Shown here one piece after another: positions 1 through 8,188 of a DNA stretch of 18,260 bases; the first letter of the stretch is position 1, and each line of letters opens with the position of its first letter. This DNA is from Ruminococcus sp. (GTDB lineage: Bacteria > Bacillota > Clostridia > Oscillospirales > Acutalibacteraceae): the NCBI GenBank assembly GCA_004556705.1, contig SFGA01000051.1:1-18260 (forward strand). Direction: 5' to 3'. The notes beneath the pieces are model-generated. The model searched no databases. It worked only from the letters and a program-made list of their open reading frames with translations, and was not told where the DNA came from. The position numbers were made by a program, and so were the translations under genes.

Positions 1-1223
1 TTGCTGAAGCTCTTGACCTTGTGATGACCTCCCGTGCGATAAGCGAGAGCGAGAGAGTTCCTATGGTGGGCTTCCCGCAGCACACCCTCGAAACCTATAT
101 GAATATGCTGACCGACAGAGGTTTTGACCTTGCGGTTTCAACCGTTGACGGCAGCGAGCGCAAGGTTCTTTCCATTGTTTCTACGAACAAGGAAGCTCCG
201 GTACAGTCAAAGCCTATCGGCAGAATTGATTACCTTCATACGGACGGGCGTGTTCGTGAGAGCATCGAATACACAAGTCCCTATCAGTTTGAAAAGGACA
301 TTAAGGAAGAAAATTACTACGGCGTTCCGATGAAAATTGTTCTATATAAGGACAGGGACGGAACGACTATTCAGCACGACTTTATCTCTCAGCTTGATCC
401 GCCGCCGCAGGGCGTTAAGATTATCGACAGTCCGTACTTGAAATCTTCCCTTGATATTGCAAAGGAGATTATTGACGAATACTGTCGAGAGGAATTTGAG
501 CGTGACGAAGGTGCGGACTATTCCAACCTTTCCGAAGTCAATGTGGCATACACTACGACCGAGGACGATAAGCACGAAATTCAGGCGAATGTCAACCTTG
601 TGGACTTCAAGATTGAAACCCTTGTGGACGGTATGGTTATCCGCACCGAGCAGTATGACAGCCTTGAGGATATGACCGAGCGAGGTCTGAAGAACCTTTC
701 CTTTGATGACCTTGTTTACCTGTCCGAAGAAGAACTTGAGCGTGTGGAAAAGGCTTCTGCCCCCGTTATTCCTGCTTGGGAGCAGCCAAAGAAAAGCAAG
801 GTGCAATCCTTTGACCTGCATCCTGAAATTCCTATGTCCGAGCGACACAACTTTGACCTTTCCAACAACGAGATTACGGAGGTAAACAAAAAAGAGCGTT
901 TCCACCGAAACTATGCGGCGATTACGGTCTTGAAAAGATGTCAGGAGGAAAACCGATTTGCTACACCTGACGAGCAGAAAATCTTGTCGAGATATGTCGG
1001 TTGGGGCGGTATTCCCGAAGCATTTGATGAACGAGCAGGAGCTTGGCACACCGAGTATGCGATGCTCAAAAATATCCTGACTCCTGAAGAATATGAGTCG
1101 GCAAGAGAAAGCACCCTGACTGCTTTCTACACTCCGCCTACAGTTATTAAAGCCGTATATAAGGCTATGGAGCAGTTAGGTTTTCGTGAGGGTCAATGCA
1201 GGAAAGCAAGGTTTACGGCGTAG
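1..1223 (+). pseudogene. N-terminal part of giant polyvalent helicase-methylase (partial at left edge, frameshifted)
   Basis: The frame is open from base 3, so the true start lies left of the window; the GTG/ATG at 21-26 are internal. The first ~60 residues resemble MutS domain I: a TSR segment, then VPMVGFPQH, a Tyr-Met-x-Met-Leu helix and ERKVLSIVS, in MutS order. A module of unknown function follows (GRIDYLHTDGRVRESIEYTS), then the N-terminus of the N6-adenine methylase fold (RYVGWGGIPEAFD, STLTAFYTPP near 1120-1142). After FREG at ~1181-1192 the frame goes wrong: about 18-20 residues normally present here, including SAM-binding motif I (EPSCGxGNF), are missing, and translation ends at a TAG at 1221. 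The downstream remainder starts in another frame at 1196. Family knowledge: these very large proteins of Clostridia ICEs are thought to protect or process incoming DNA. As it stands the methylase could not bind SAM. Confidence 0.85.
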
Positions 1224-4200
1224 AGCTTGATACTGTTTCGGCGGGTATTGCACAGCAGCTCTACCAAAAGACCTCTATTGCCGCACAAGGCTTTGAGGAA
1301 GCAAATCTCCCCGACAGCTTCTTTGACGCCGTTGTGGGCAATGTGCCTTTCGGAGATTTCAAAGTTCCCGACAAGAGATACGACAAGCACAAGTTCCTGA
1401 TCCACGATTATTTCTTTGCAAAGTCCCTTGACAAATTGCGACCGGGCGGCGTTATGGCGCTCATCACGAGCAAAGGAACAATGGACAAGGAAAATCCCGC
1501 AGTCCGTAAGTATATTGCACAAAGAGCCGACCTGCTCGGCGCTATTCGTCTGCCTAATAACACTTTTAAGGGCAATGCCGGAACGGAAGTCGTTTCGGAC
1601 ATTCTCATTCTGCAAAAGCGTGACCGCATTGTAGATATTGAGCCTGATTGGGTGCATCTCGGCACAGACGAGAACGGCATTACGATGAACAGCTACTTTG
1701 TAGAGCATCCCGAAATGATACTCGGTGAGATGAAAATGGTATCGGGGCGTTTCGGTCCTGAACCCTCCTGTGTACCGTATGAGGGTGCTGACCTTGCAGA
1801 GCAGCTCAGTGAAGCCGTCGCAAACATTCACGGTGAGATTACGGCTTATGAAGTGGAAGATGAGCTCACCGAAGAAGATAATTCCATTCCCGCCGATCCG
1901 ACCGTGAGAAACTTTTCCTATACGCTTGTGGACGGCAAAATCTATTTCCGTGAAAACAGCCGTATGGCTCCGGTAGATGTATCTGCCACCGCTGAAAACC
2001 GCATTAAGGGTATGATTGCGATCCGTGACTGCGTCAGGAACCTGATTGAGTTACAGACCGAAGATTACCCCGACTCGGCAATCAAGGAAGAACAGGCAAA
2101 GCTAAACAACCTCTATGATACCTTTACAGCGAAGTACGGTCTTATAAACAGCCGTGCCAATTCTTCTGCTTTCTCACAGGACAGCTCCTTCTCTTTGCTC
2201 TCGGCTCTTGAAGTCTTGGGCGATGACCTTGAAAAGAAAGCGGATATGTTCTATAAGAGGACAATTAAGCCCCATACCCCTGTTACCTCGGTAGATACTT
2301 CGAGCGAAGCGCTTGCCGTATCTATGGGCGAAAAAGCCTGTATTGATATGGAATATATGTGTCAGCTTTCAGGCAAAACCGAGGAAGAAATCTTTGCCGA
2401 CCTAAAGGGTGTTATCTTCTTAAACCCGATGTACGGGTACGGGAACAGCACCGAAGCAAAGTATCTGATGGCTGACGAATATCTCTCCGGTAATGTCCGT
2501 GAAAAGCTCGTCTGGGCAAAAAAATCGGCACAGCTTTCGCCTGAAGAATACAGTATCAATGTGGAAGCGCTCCAAAAGGTGCAGCCGAAAGACCTGACGG
2601 CAAGTGAGATTTCCGTCCGACTCGGTGCGACTTGGCTTCCGCCTGAGATTGTAGAGCAGTTTGTGTTTGAGTTCTTGGGAACGCCGAGATATGCACAGTG
2701 GAACATCAAAATCCATTTTTCCGAGTACACGGGAGAATGGAATATCGAGGGTAAATCCTACGACCGAGGAAATGTCAAGGCGTACAGTACCTACGGCACA
2801 AGCCGTATCAATGCGTACAAGATTATCGAGGAAACGCTGAACCTGAAAGATGTGCGTATCTTCGATTATGAGGAAGATGCAGACGGCAAAAAGAAAGCAA
2901 TCCTGAATAAAAAGGAAACTGCAATCGCTCAGGCAAAGCAGGAGCTTATCAAGCAGGGCTTTCAGGACTGGATATGGTCTGATCCTGAGCGCAGAGAAAG
3001 ACTTTGCAAGCTCTACAACGAAAAGTTCAACAGTATACGCCCCCGTGAGTATGACGGAAGCCATATCACATTTAATGGAATGAACCCGGAAATAGAGCTT
3101 CGGGAACACCAAAGAAATGCGGTGGCGCATATCCTTTACGGCGGCAATACGCTTCTTGCACACGCAGTCGGCGCAGGCAAAACCTTTGAAATGACGGCGG
3201 CTGCTATGGAATCAAAACGGCTCGGATTATGCAGTAAATCGCTGTTCGTAGTCCCGAATCACCTCACCGAGCAATGGGCGTCGGAGTTCTTGCAGCTCTA
3301 TCCGTCCGCAAATATTTTGGTGGCTACGAAAAAGGACTTTGAAACCAAAAACCGCAAAAGGTTCTGCGGTCGAATTGCAACCGGGGACTACGACGCTATC
3401 ATCATCGGGCATTCTCAGTTTGAGAAAATCCCGATGAGCATTGAACGGCAGAGAGCCATCCTTGAACAGCAGCTTGAAGAAGTCACCAACGGCATTGCAG
3501 ACCTGAAAAGAAATCGTGGAGATAACTTCTCGGTCAAGCAGTTGGAGCGCACGAAAAAATCCGTTAAACAGAAGCTCGACAAGCTCAACGACCAGTCTAA
3601 AAAGGACGATGTTGTGACCTTTGAGGAACTTGGCGTGGACAGGCTTTTCATTGATGAGAGCCACTACTACAAGAACCTTTTCCTCTATACCAAAATGAGG
3701 AATGTCGGCGGTATCGCACAGACCGAAGCTCAGAAATCCAGCGACCTTTTTATGAAGTGCCGCTACCTTGACGAGATTACGGGCGGTCGTGGTACGGTAT
3801 TTGCAACCGGAACTCCGATCTCCAATTCTATGGTGGAGCTTTACACAATTCAGAGATATTTGCAGTACAATACGCTCGTGAAAAACAATCTGCAACACTT
3901 TGATGCCTGGGCTTCTACCTTTGGCGAAACCGTTACGGCGGTGGAGCTAACACCCGAAGGAACAGGCTACCGAGCAAAGACAAGGTTTGCAAGGTTCTAT
4001 AACCTTCCCGAACTTATGGCGATGTTCAAAGAGGTTGCGGACATAAAAACCGCAGATATGCTTGACTTGCCTGTGCCGAAAGCAGTCTATCACAATATCT
4101 CGGTTAAGCCGTCTGAAATCCAAAAGCAGATGGTAGCCGAGCTTGCAGAGCGAGCAGAAAAAGTCCGCAACGGTATGGTGGACGCAAGCGTAGATAATAT

Positions 4201-5569
4201 GCTGAAAATCACCAACGATGGCAGAAAGCTGGCTCTTGACCAACGGCTTATCAACCCAATGCTCCCCGACTTAGAGGGCAGTAAGCTGAACGCCTGTGTG
4301 GACGCAATGTTTGAAACTTGGGAAAAAGGAAAGGAAAAACGGCTGACGCAGTTATTCTTCTGTGACCTTTCCACTCCGAAAAACGACGGCAATTTCTCCG
4401 TGTATGATGACATTCGTAAGAAACTCATAGAGCGTGGAGTACCCGCCGAAGAAATAAAATTCATTCACGAAGCGGACACCGAAGCAAAGAAGCTGGAGCT
4501 GTTCAAAAAAGTTCGCAAAGGTGATGTCCGTATCCTTATGGGCAGCACTCAGAAGATGGGTGCAGGTACTAATGTGCAGAATAAACTTGCCGCATCCAGC
4601 GACCTCGACTGTCCGTGGCGACCTTCCGATTTGGAACAGCGTCTCGGCAGAAGTATCCGTCAGGGCAACGAAAACCTTGAGGTTGATATTTACCGCTTCG
4701 TGACCGAGGAAACCTTTGACGCTTACCTCTACCAGCTCGTGGAGGGAAAGCAGAAGTTCGCTTCGCAGATTATGACGAGCAAATCGCCCGTCCGTTCCTG
4801 CGAGGATATTGACGAAACCGCACTGTCCTATGCTGAAATCAAAATGCTTGCGACGGGCAATCCGTATATCAAAGAGAAAATGGACTTGGATATTCAGGTG
4901 CAGAAACTGCGCCTTTTGAAGTCCAATTATCTTTCCGAAAAATATGAGTTGGAGGACAAGATCATCAAATATTACCCGACAACAATCGCCCGGATAAAAG
5001 AGACGATTGCGGGACTGGAAAAGGATATATTACTTGCAAAAGAACACCCAAAGCCTCTTGATGATACCTTTGTAGGGATTGAGGTTAAGGGTGTTTCTTA
5101 TTCCGAAAAAGCGGAAGGCGGACAGAAAATCATTGACGCCTGCAAGGAGATGACCTCGCCCGATCCCGTCCCTCTCGGCAAGTACAGGGGCTTTGATTTG
5201 GAGCTTTCCTTTGATACCTTTGAGAAAACCTATCAGGTAAAAATCAAGGGCAGCCTTTCCCGTTCCGACTCTTTAGGAACGGACGCTATCGGCAATATTA
5301 CCCGAATCGACAATGCCATTGAGAAAATCCCTGAACGGCTGGAGGCGAAAAACAGAGAGCTTTCAACCCTCGAGCAGCAATTCGCTACTGCGAAAGCAGA
5401 GGTCGAGAAACCGTTTGACAAGGAAGAAGAACTGACCGAAAAGACAAATCGGCTCAATGTACTTAACGGCTTGCTCAATGTAGACAAGCGGGAAAATGAA
5501 CTGGTGGACGGTACGCCGGACGAGGGCGACAGCGTACCCGTTCCAAAGGAAAGAGCCTATGAGCGATAA
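1196..5569 (+). CDS. Polyvalent DNA methylase-SNF2 helicase, C-terminal fragment
   Basis: This 1457-residue frame continues the gene to its left. It begins at the methylase acidic motif (SKVYGVELD, residues 4-12), followed by the catalytic NPPY-like motif as NVPF at 49-52, with flanks typical of ICE methylases (KRYDKHKFLIHDYFFAK). A superfamily 2 helicase follows: Walker A VGAGKT at 658-663, DESH at 820-823, GTPISNSM, and the C-lobe motifs GSTQKMGAGTN and DLEQRLGRSIRQGNENLE. A charged tail with likely coiled coil ends in KERAYER. The helicase half is intact. Only SAM motif I is lost, at the junction with the first fragment. No good Shine-Dalgarno precedes the ATG at 1196, so separate translation is doubtful. 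The ATG of the next small ORF overlaps the 3' end. Function is inferred: remodelling and modification of element DNA during transfer. Confidence 0.9.
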   Translation: MQESKVYGVELDTVSAGIAQQLYQKTSIAAQGFEEANLPDSFFDAVVGNVPFGDFKVPDKRYDKHKFLIHDYFFAKSLDKLRPGGVMALITSKGTMDKENPAVRKYIAQRADLLGAIRLPNNTFKGNAGTEVVSDILILQKRDRIVDIEPDWVHLGTDENGITMNSYFVEHPEMILGEMKMVSGRFGPEPSCVPYEGADLAEQLSEAVANIHGEITAYEVEDELTEEDNSIPADPTVRNFSYTLVDGKIYFRENSRMAPVDVSATAENRIKGMIAIRDCVRNLIELQTEDYPDSAIKEEQAKLNNLYDTFTAKYGLINSRANSSAFSQDSSFSLLSALEVLGDDLEKKADMFYKRTIKPHTPVTSVDTSSEALAVSMGEKACIDMEYMCQLSGKTEEEIFADLKGVIFLNPMYGYGNSTEAKYLMADEYLSGNVREKLVWAKKSAQLSPEEYSINVEALQKVQPKDLTASEISVRLGATWLPPEIVEQFVFEFLGTPRYAQWNIKIHFSEYTGEWNIEGKSYDRGNVKAYSTYGTSRINAYKIIEETLNLKDVRIFDYEEDADGKKKAILNKKETAIAQAKQELIKQGFQDWIWSDPERRERLCKLYNEKFNSIRPREYDGSHITFNGMNPEIELREHQRNAVAHILYGGNTLLAHAVGAGKTFEMTAAAMESKRLGLCSKSLFVVPNHLTEQWASEFLQLYPSANILVATKKDFETKNRKRFCGRIATGDYDAIIIGHSQFEKIPMSIERQRAILEQQLEEVTNGIADLKRNRGDNFSVKQLERTKKSVKQKLDKLNDQSKKDDVVTFEELGVDRLFIDESHYYKNLFLYTKMRNVGGIAQTEAQKSSDLFMKCRYLDEITGGRGTVFATGTPISNSMVELYTIQRYLQYNTLVKNNLQHFDAWASTFGETVTAVELTPEGTGYRAKTRFARFYNLPELMAMFKEVADIKTADMLDLPVPKAVYHNISVKPSEIQKQMVAELAERAEKVRNGMVDASVDNMLKITNDGRKLALDQRLINPMLPDLEGSKLNACVDAMFETWEKGKEKRLTQLFFCDLSTPKNDGNFSVYDDIRKKLIERGVPAEEIKFIHEADTEAKKLELFKKVRKGDVRILMGSTQKMGAGTNVQNKLAASSDLDCPWRPSDLEQRLGRSIRQGNENLEVDIYRFVTEETFDAYLYQLVEGKQKFASQIMTSKSPVRSCEDIDETALSYAEIKMLATGNPYIKEKMDLDIQVQKLRLLKSNYLSEKYELEDKIIKYYPTTIARIKETIAGLEKDILLAKEHPKPLDDTFVGIEVKGVSYSEKAEGGQKIIDACKEMTSPDPVPLGKYRGFDLELSFDTFEKTYQVKIKGSLSRSDSLGTDAIGNITRIDNAIEKIPERLEAKNRELSTLEQQFATAKAEVEKPFDKEEELTEKTNRLNVLNGLLNVDKRENELVDGTPDEGDSVPVPKERAYER

Positions 5570-5639
5570 CCTTTTTGCGGTATGGGAGAAGTCTCATACC
5601 GCCTTTACATATCACGGCAAGGTGGAAATCTTCATATAG
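5559..5639 (+). pseudogene. Small ORF coupled to the helicase gene, probably truncated by the acetyltransferase cassette
   Basis: An ATG at 5559 overlaps the helicase stop (ATGAGCGATAA) and is preceded by AAAGGA at about 5545-5550, ideal spacing for translational coupling. The frame reads MSDNLFAVWEKSHTAFTYHG and stops at a TAG at 5637-5639 after 26 codons. I do not recognise the peptide. Start context and overlap look like a real gene start, and the frame dies as the acetyltransferase cassette begins, so I infer that it is the remnant of an interrupted gene. A naturally tiny leader peptide is the alternative. Confidence 0.4.
5577..5602 (+). terminator. Hairpin downstream of helicase gene, weak terminator candidate
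   Basis: Arms gcggtatg (5577-5584) and cataccgc (5595-5602) are perfect 8-base complements with a 10-base loop. Only a short run (cttta) follows, so this is at best a weak terminator. It lies within the small ORF that starts at 5559, so it might instead affect that ORF's translation. Confidence 0.3.
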
Positions 5640-5651
5640 CTGTGATATAAT
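5623..5651 (+). promoter_or_regulatory. Extended -10 promoter for the acetyltransferase gene
   Basis: A perfect TATAAT at 5646-5651 is preceded by TG one base upstream (extended -10, TGATATAAT at 5643-5651). A weak -35 (tggaaa, 5623-5628, 4 of 6 consensus bases) sits exactly 17 bases away. The acetyltransferase start is 55 bases downstream with AGAGG at 5692-5696. It is the only convincing sigma-70-type promoter I see in the window, which fits an independently expressed cargo gene. Confidence 0.6.
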
Positions 5652-5705
5652 AACTTAAAACGAAAATGATAAATCAGAATTTAGAGGAGATAGAGGAAAT
5701 ATAAA

Positions 5706-6458
5706 ATGAATTTATTAAAGATATACCGGGAGGAAGATTTATTTCCTAGAGAATTTACCGTCTTCGCAGAGCGTGAGTACGGTCTGCTTTTTTACAATGA
5801 AAATAACAAAGATTCATATGACAGCAATCATGCAATTATTTTCAAAGACAGGATAAACAATGTGGCAAAAACGCTCGAAGATATTACCGAGTTCTATCGG
5901 GATAAGGGCATCAAGCCTACAATCTATCAGTCAATTACCGACGACGGATATTTTGAGAGCATTCGAGAGGAATTAGCCGCACATGGATACGATGTTTACG
6001 GCGAGGAAAACCGCTACATGGTTTTACTTGACGAATGTAAAATAGTGCCGAACCCTCTTATAGAGGTTCGGAAAATAGAAAAATGGGAAGATACTTTCAG
6101 AACGAATATATTTGAGGCGGCAGGCGAGCCATGGGAAACCGATGTGGTAAAGATGGCGCTTGAGAAAAGCAATACGCTTTTCTTCGTTGCTTATATAGAT
6201 GGGTGCCCTGTCGGTATGACACGAGCGCATACGAAAGACGGAGTGTGCAGAGTCGACTATCTTCTTGTTGCAACAGAACATCGAAAAAAAGGAGTGGGAC
6301 GCGCTATCATACAAACTTTTACGAAATATTGTATGAAGAACAAAATCGAAAACTGTTTCTTGTGGCCTGATGGAGAATCTGCGGAGCGTATCTACTATGA
6401 GGCTGGTTTTCGATTAGCGGAAGTTAAAACAGCTGGCCGTGCCTGTTATGTGAAATAA
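5706..6458 (+). CDS. GNAT-family N-acetyltransferase (cargo gene)
   Basis: A 250-residue protein with a C-terminal GNAT fold. Motif A, which binds the acetyl-CoA pyrophosphate, is seen at residues 183-200 as VDYLLVATEHRKKGVGRA. The preceding strands (TLFFVAYIDGCPVGMTRAH, 157-175) and a later YYEAGFRLAEV (230-240) are typical of the fold. Residues 1-110 form an extra N-terminal domain of uncertain function, possibly a second degenerate GNAT lobe. The substrate cannot be read from sequence; an aminoglycoside, another small molecule or a protein N-terminus are all possible. The ATG at 5706 follows an AGAGGAAAT Shine-Dalgarno. The gene is more AT-rich than its neighbours and has its own promoter and terminator, so it looks like cargo carried by the element and not transfer machinery. 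Confidence 0.88.
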   Translation: MNLLKIYREEDLFPREFTVFAEREYGLLFYNENNKDSYDSNHAIIFKDRINNVAKTLEDITEFYRDKGIKPTIYQSITDDGYFESIREELAAHGYDVYGEENRYMVLLDECKIVPNPLIEVRKIEKWEDTFRTNIFEAAGEPWETDVVKMALEKSNTLFFVAYIDGCPVGMTRAHTKDGVCRVDYLLVATEHRKKGVGRAIIQTFTKYCMKNKIENCFLWPDGESAERIYYEAGFRLAEVKTAGRACYVK

Positions 6459-6508
6459 GTAATAATGAAAAAGATAAATTCCAGTTTGTCTAACTGAATA
6501 ATTTTTAC

Positions 6509-6551
6509 ATAGCCGCTTGGTTTTACAAGAAATCAGGCGGCTATATTTTTT
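6509..6551 (+). terminator. Rho-independent terminator after the acetyltransferase gene
   Basis: Perfect 8-base arms atagccgc (6509-6516) and gcggctat (6537-6544) with a 20-base loop are followed almost at once by six T residues (6546-6551). The loop is long, but the GC-rich stem plus T-run is a standard intrinsic terminator shape. It ends about 20 bases before the start codon of the next gene. Confidence 0.6.
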
Positions 6552-6571
6552 GTTTAAGGAGGTGTTCGCTT

Positions 6572-6901
6572 ATGGGCGAAACAGACTATAACGCCCTGCT
6601 CTACGACAAGATGAAAGCCGAGCAGGACAAGTACAGGGACTGGCTGCTTAATCAGCCACCGGAGGAAATTCTGAATCATACCTACGAGTACACGATGAAA
6701 GAGGACATTGTGATGTGTATGGAGGAGCTGGAACTTTCTCCGAAACAGGCAAAGGCGTTGCTTCGTTCTCCCTGCCCGCTTGATGATGTCTATAAGGAGT
6801 TTAAGGACAGAGAGGTTGAACACATGGATACCATTCGGGATTCCATTGAAACAAGGGCAAATGATGTACTCAAACGGGATAAAAACAGAGAAGGCAGGTG
6901 A
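6572..6901 (+). CDS. DUF3848-like conserved ICE protein
   Basis: A 109-residue soluble, acidic and helical protein. The pattern LYDKMKAEQDKYRDWLLNQPPEEILNH, then YTMKEDIV and LSPKQAKALLRSPCPLDDVY, is what I recall of DUF3848, a family found beside helicase/methylase and primase genes in Clostridia ICEs; the family name is from memory. No catalytic motif or membrane segment is visible. The ATG at 6572 follows AAGGAGGTG at 6556-6564, a strong ribosome binding site. The stop overlaps or abuts the next start, so the two are probably translated together. Function unknown; the setting suggests a role in element DNA metabolism or host take-over. Confidence 0.7.
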   Translation: MGETDYNALLYDKMKAEQDKYRDWLLNQPPEEILNHTYEYTMKEDIVMCMEELELSPKQAKALLRSPCPLDDVYKEFKDREVEHMDTIRDSIETRANDVLKRDKNREGR

Positions 6902-6906
6902 GAAAA

Positions 6907-7230
6907 ATGGTGCGTAAATTAAAAACCGTCCGTGCGGATATGCTGGTGTTGCAGTGCCAGCTTGAAAGAGAATTGATCCGGTATGTGAAGCGGTATCTTT
7001 GCCAGCCGCAGGTCACAATCATCACAAACGATAAACAGTTTGCCTTTATGTGCGAGCTGTATGACTATGTGGAGAATACGGAGCTTCCGCCTGAAATGGT
7101 AAGCTCCCTGATGAAAACGAAAAATGTCTTGGAGCTGTCTTGGGACGAATGGCTGATGAATGCCGAAGTTGAAGATATGGAAGATTCCATTGAGAAAGTC
7201 GCAGAGCTTCTCAGGAAAGGGAAGATCTGA
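6907..7230 (+). CDS. Small conserved hypothetical protein of the ICE accessory operon
   Basis: About 107 residues, starting MVRKLKTVRADMLVLQCQLERELIRYVKRYLC. A basic, helical N-terminal half is followed by an acidic C-terminus. No enzyme motif or membrane segment is visible, and I do not recognise a named domain. I prefer the ATG at 6907, six bases after AGGTG (6896-6900); an in-frame GTG at 6898 overlapping the previous stop would add three residues. It lies between the DUF3848-like gene and the primase, whose ATG at 7232 follows directly on the TGA of this gene. A nucleic-acid-associated accessory role would be only inference from charge and context. Confidence 0.65.
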   Translation: MVRKLKTVRADMLVLQCQLERELIRYVKRYLCQPQVTIITNDKQFAFMCELYDYVENTELPPEMVSSLMKTKNVLELSWDEWLMNAEVEDMEDSIEKVAELLRKGKI

Positions 7231-7231
7231 T

Positions 7232-7897
7232 ATGCCGTATATAGCGCCGGAGGTAATCGAGCAGGCTCGGCAGATTGACCTTTTAACCTATCTGCAAAAC
7301 TGTGAGCCGCACGAGCTGGTGCGGATTTCAGGCAACAACTACACTACCCGTACCCACGACAGCTTAAAGATTTCAAACGGCAAATGGATGTGGTGGTCGC
7401 AGCGGATCGGCGGATATAACGCCCTTGACTATCTTGTGAAAGTCAGGGGCTTTTCCTTTGTAGAGGCAGTCGAAACCCTGATGGGAAAGGCGGCGGTTAT
7501 GCCCACGCTGACCGTCAGACCGAAGCAGGAAGAAAAGCCAAAAACTCTCCTGCTTCCCGAAAAAAGCAAAACAACCGATAAGATTAGGGAGTACCTTTTC
7601 AGCAGGGGAATTGACGGGGCAATTACTGAAGAATGTATCAAAAAAGGCATTATCCTTGAGAGCTTGCCCTACCACAATATCGTTTTCGTAGGCTTTGACA
7701 AGAAACAAAAGCCACGATATGCTGCCTTTCGTGCGACAAACAGCCGCCGCATTCTGGGTGACTGTTCCGGCAGCGACAAGCACTATTCTTTTCGGTTAGC
7801 TGACAGCAAGAGCGATGAAGTTCATCTTTTTGAATGTGCCATTGACCTGCTTTCCTACGCAACGCTTTCCAAGCTGTCCGGCAGGGACTGGCGGTAG
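7232..7897 (+). pseudogene. DnaG-like Toprim primase (DUF3991/Toprim), truncated by in-frame TAG
   Basis: The ATG at 7232 follows GGAAAGGGAAG. Residues 1-85 resemble the DnaG CHC2 zinc-finger domain (YTTRTHDSLKISNGKWMWWS, then GGYNALDYLVKVRGFSFVEAVE), but the zinc-ligand cysteines are absent. DUF3991 spans about 115-190 (REYLFSRGI, YAAFRATNSRRI, GSDKHYSF). The Toprim domain begins with its glutamate, E201, in LFECAIDLLSYATL. The reading stops at TAG 7895-7897 after GRDWR, where relatives known to me have Gln, so a single CAG-to-TAG change explains it. The frame stays open and family-like beyond the stop to 8188. Family knowledge: such primases prime the complementary strand after single-stranded transfer. 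The truncated product lacks the Toprim metal-binding aspartates, so it should be inactive unless the stop is read through. Confidence 0.85.
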
Positions 7898-8188
7898 GAA
7901 AACCTTGTTTCCCTTGCGGGCGTTTACCTTCCGAAAGAGAAAATCGAGGACAGCACTACTCCCGCCGCCCTTGTACGATACCTTGAAGAAAAGCCGCATA
8001 TCCGGCAAATCCATATCCATTTTGATAACGACAGCGCAGGAAGGAAAGCGGCTAAGGCGCTGAAGATCATCTTGCCAAAGCGGTACGAGGTCTTTGACGA
8101 GCCGCCGAAGAAAGGCAAGGACTATAACGATTACCTCTGCATACAGCTTGGAATCTATAAATCCAAAGAAAGGAGCTATGAGCGTTGA
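7898..8188 (+). pseudogene. C-terminal remainder of the Toprim primase after the TAG
   Basis: In the same frame as the upstream part, 96 further codons read ENLVSLAGVYLPKEKIEDS and on to the Toprim DxD motif in HIHFDNDSAGRKA (bases ~8018-8044; the aspartates at 8024-8026 and 8030-8032). GKDYNDYLC and a KERSYER C-terminus follow. This is the standard end of the ICE Toprim primase. No good internal start or Shine-Dalgarno lies just after the TAG. The TGA at 8186-8188 overlaps the TTG start of the next gene by four bases. Confidence 0.8.

Noticed and set aside
342..1049. Long minus-strand open frame opposite the helicase-methylase N-terminus
   Set aside because: Its sequence has no recognisable domain, while the + strand shows clear family motifs over the same bases; it is a codon-bias shadow, like the other minus-strand frames in the window.
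1181..1223. Programmed -1 frameshift joining the two methylase parts
   Set aside because: There is no slippery heptamer or downstream pseudoknot-like stem, and essential motif I residues are missing, not just shifted.
5706..6458. Naming the acetyltransferase as a specific antibiotic-resistance gene
   Set aside because: The GNAT motif is clear, but substrate-determining residues cannot be assigned by eye and I recognise no named resistance family.
7895..7897. Reassignment of UAG to Gln in the host
   Set aside because: Only one in-frame TAG occurs in about 18 kb of coding sequence; true recoding should give many. A point mutation or error is simpler.
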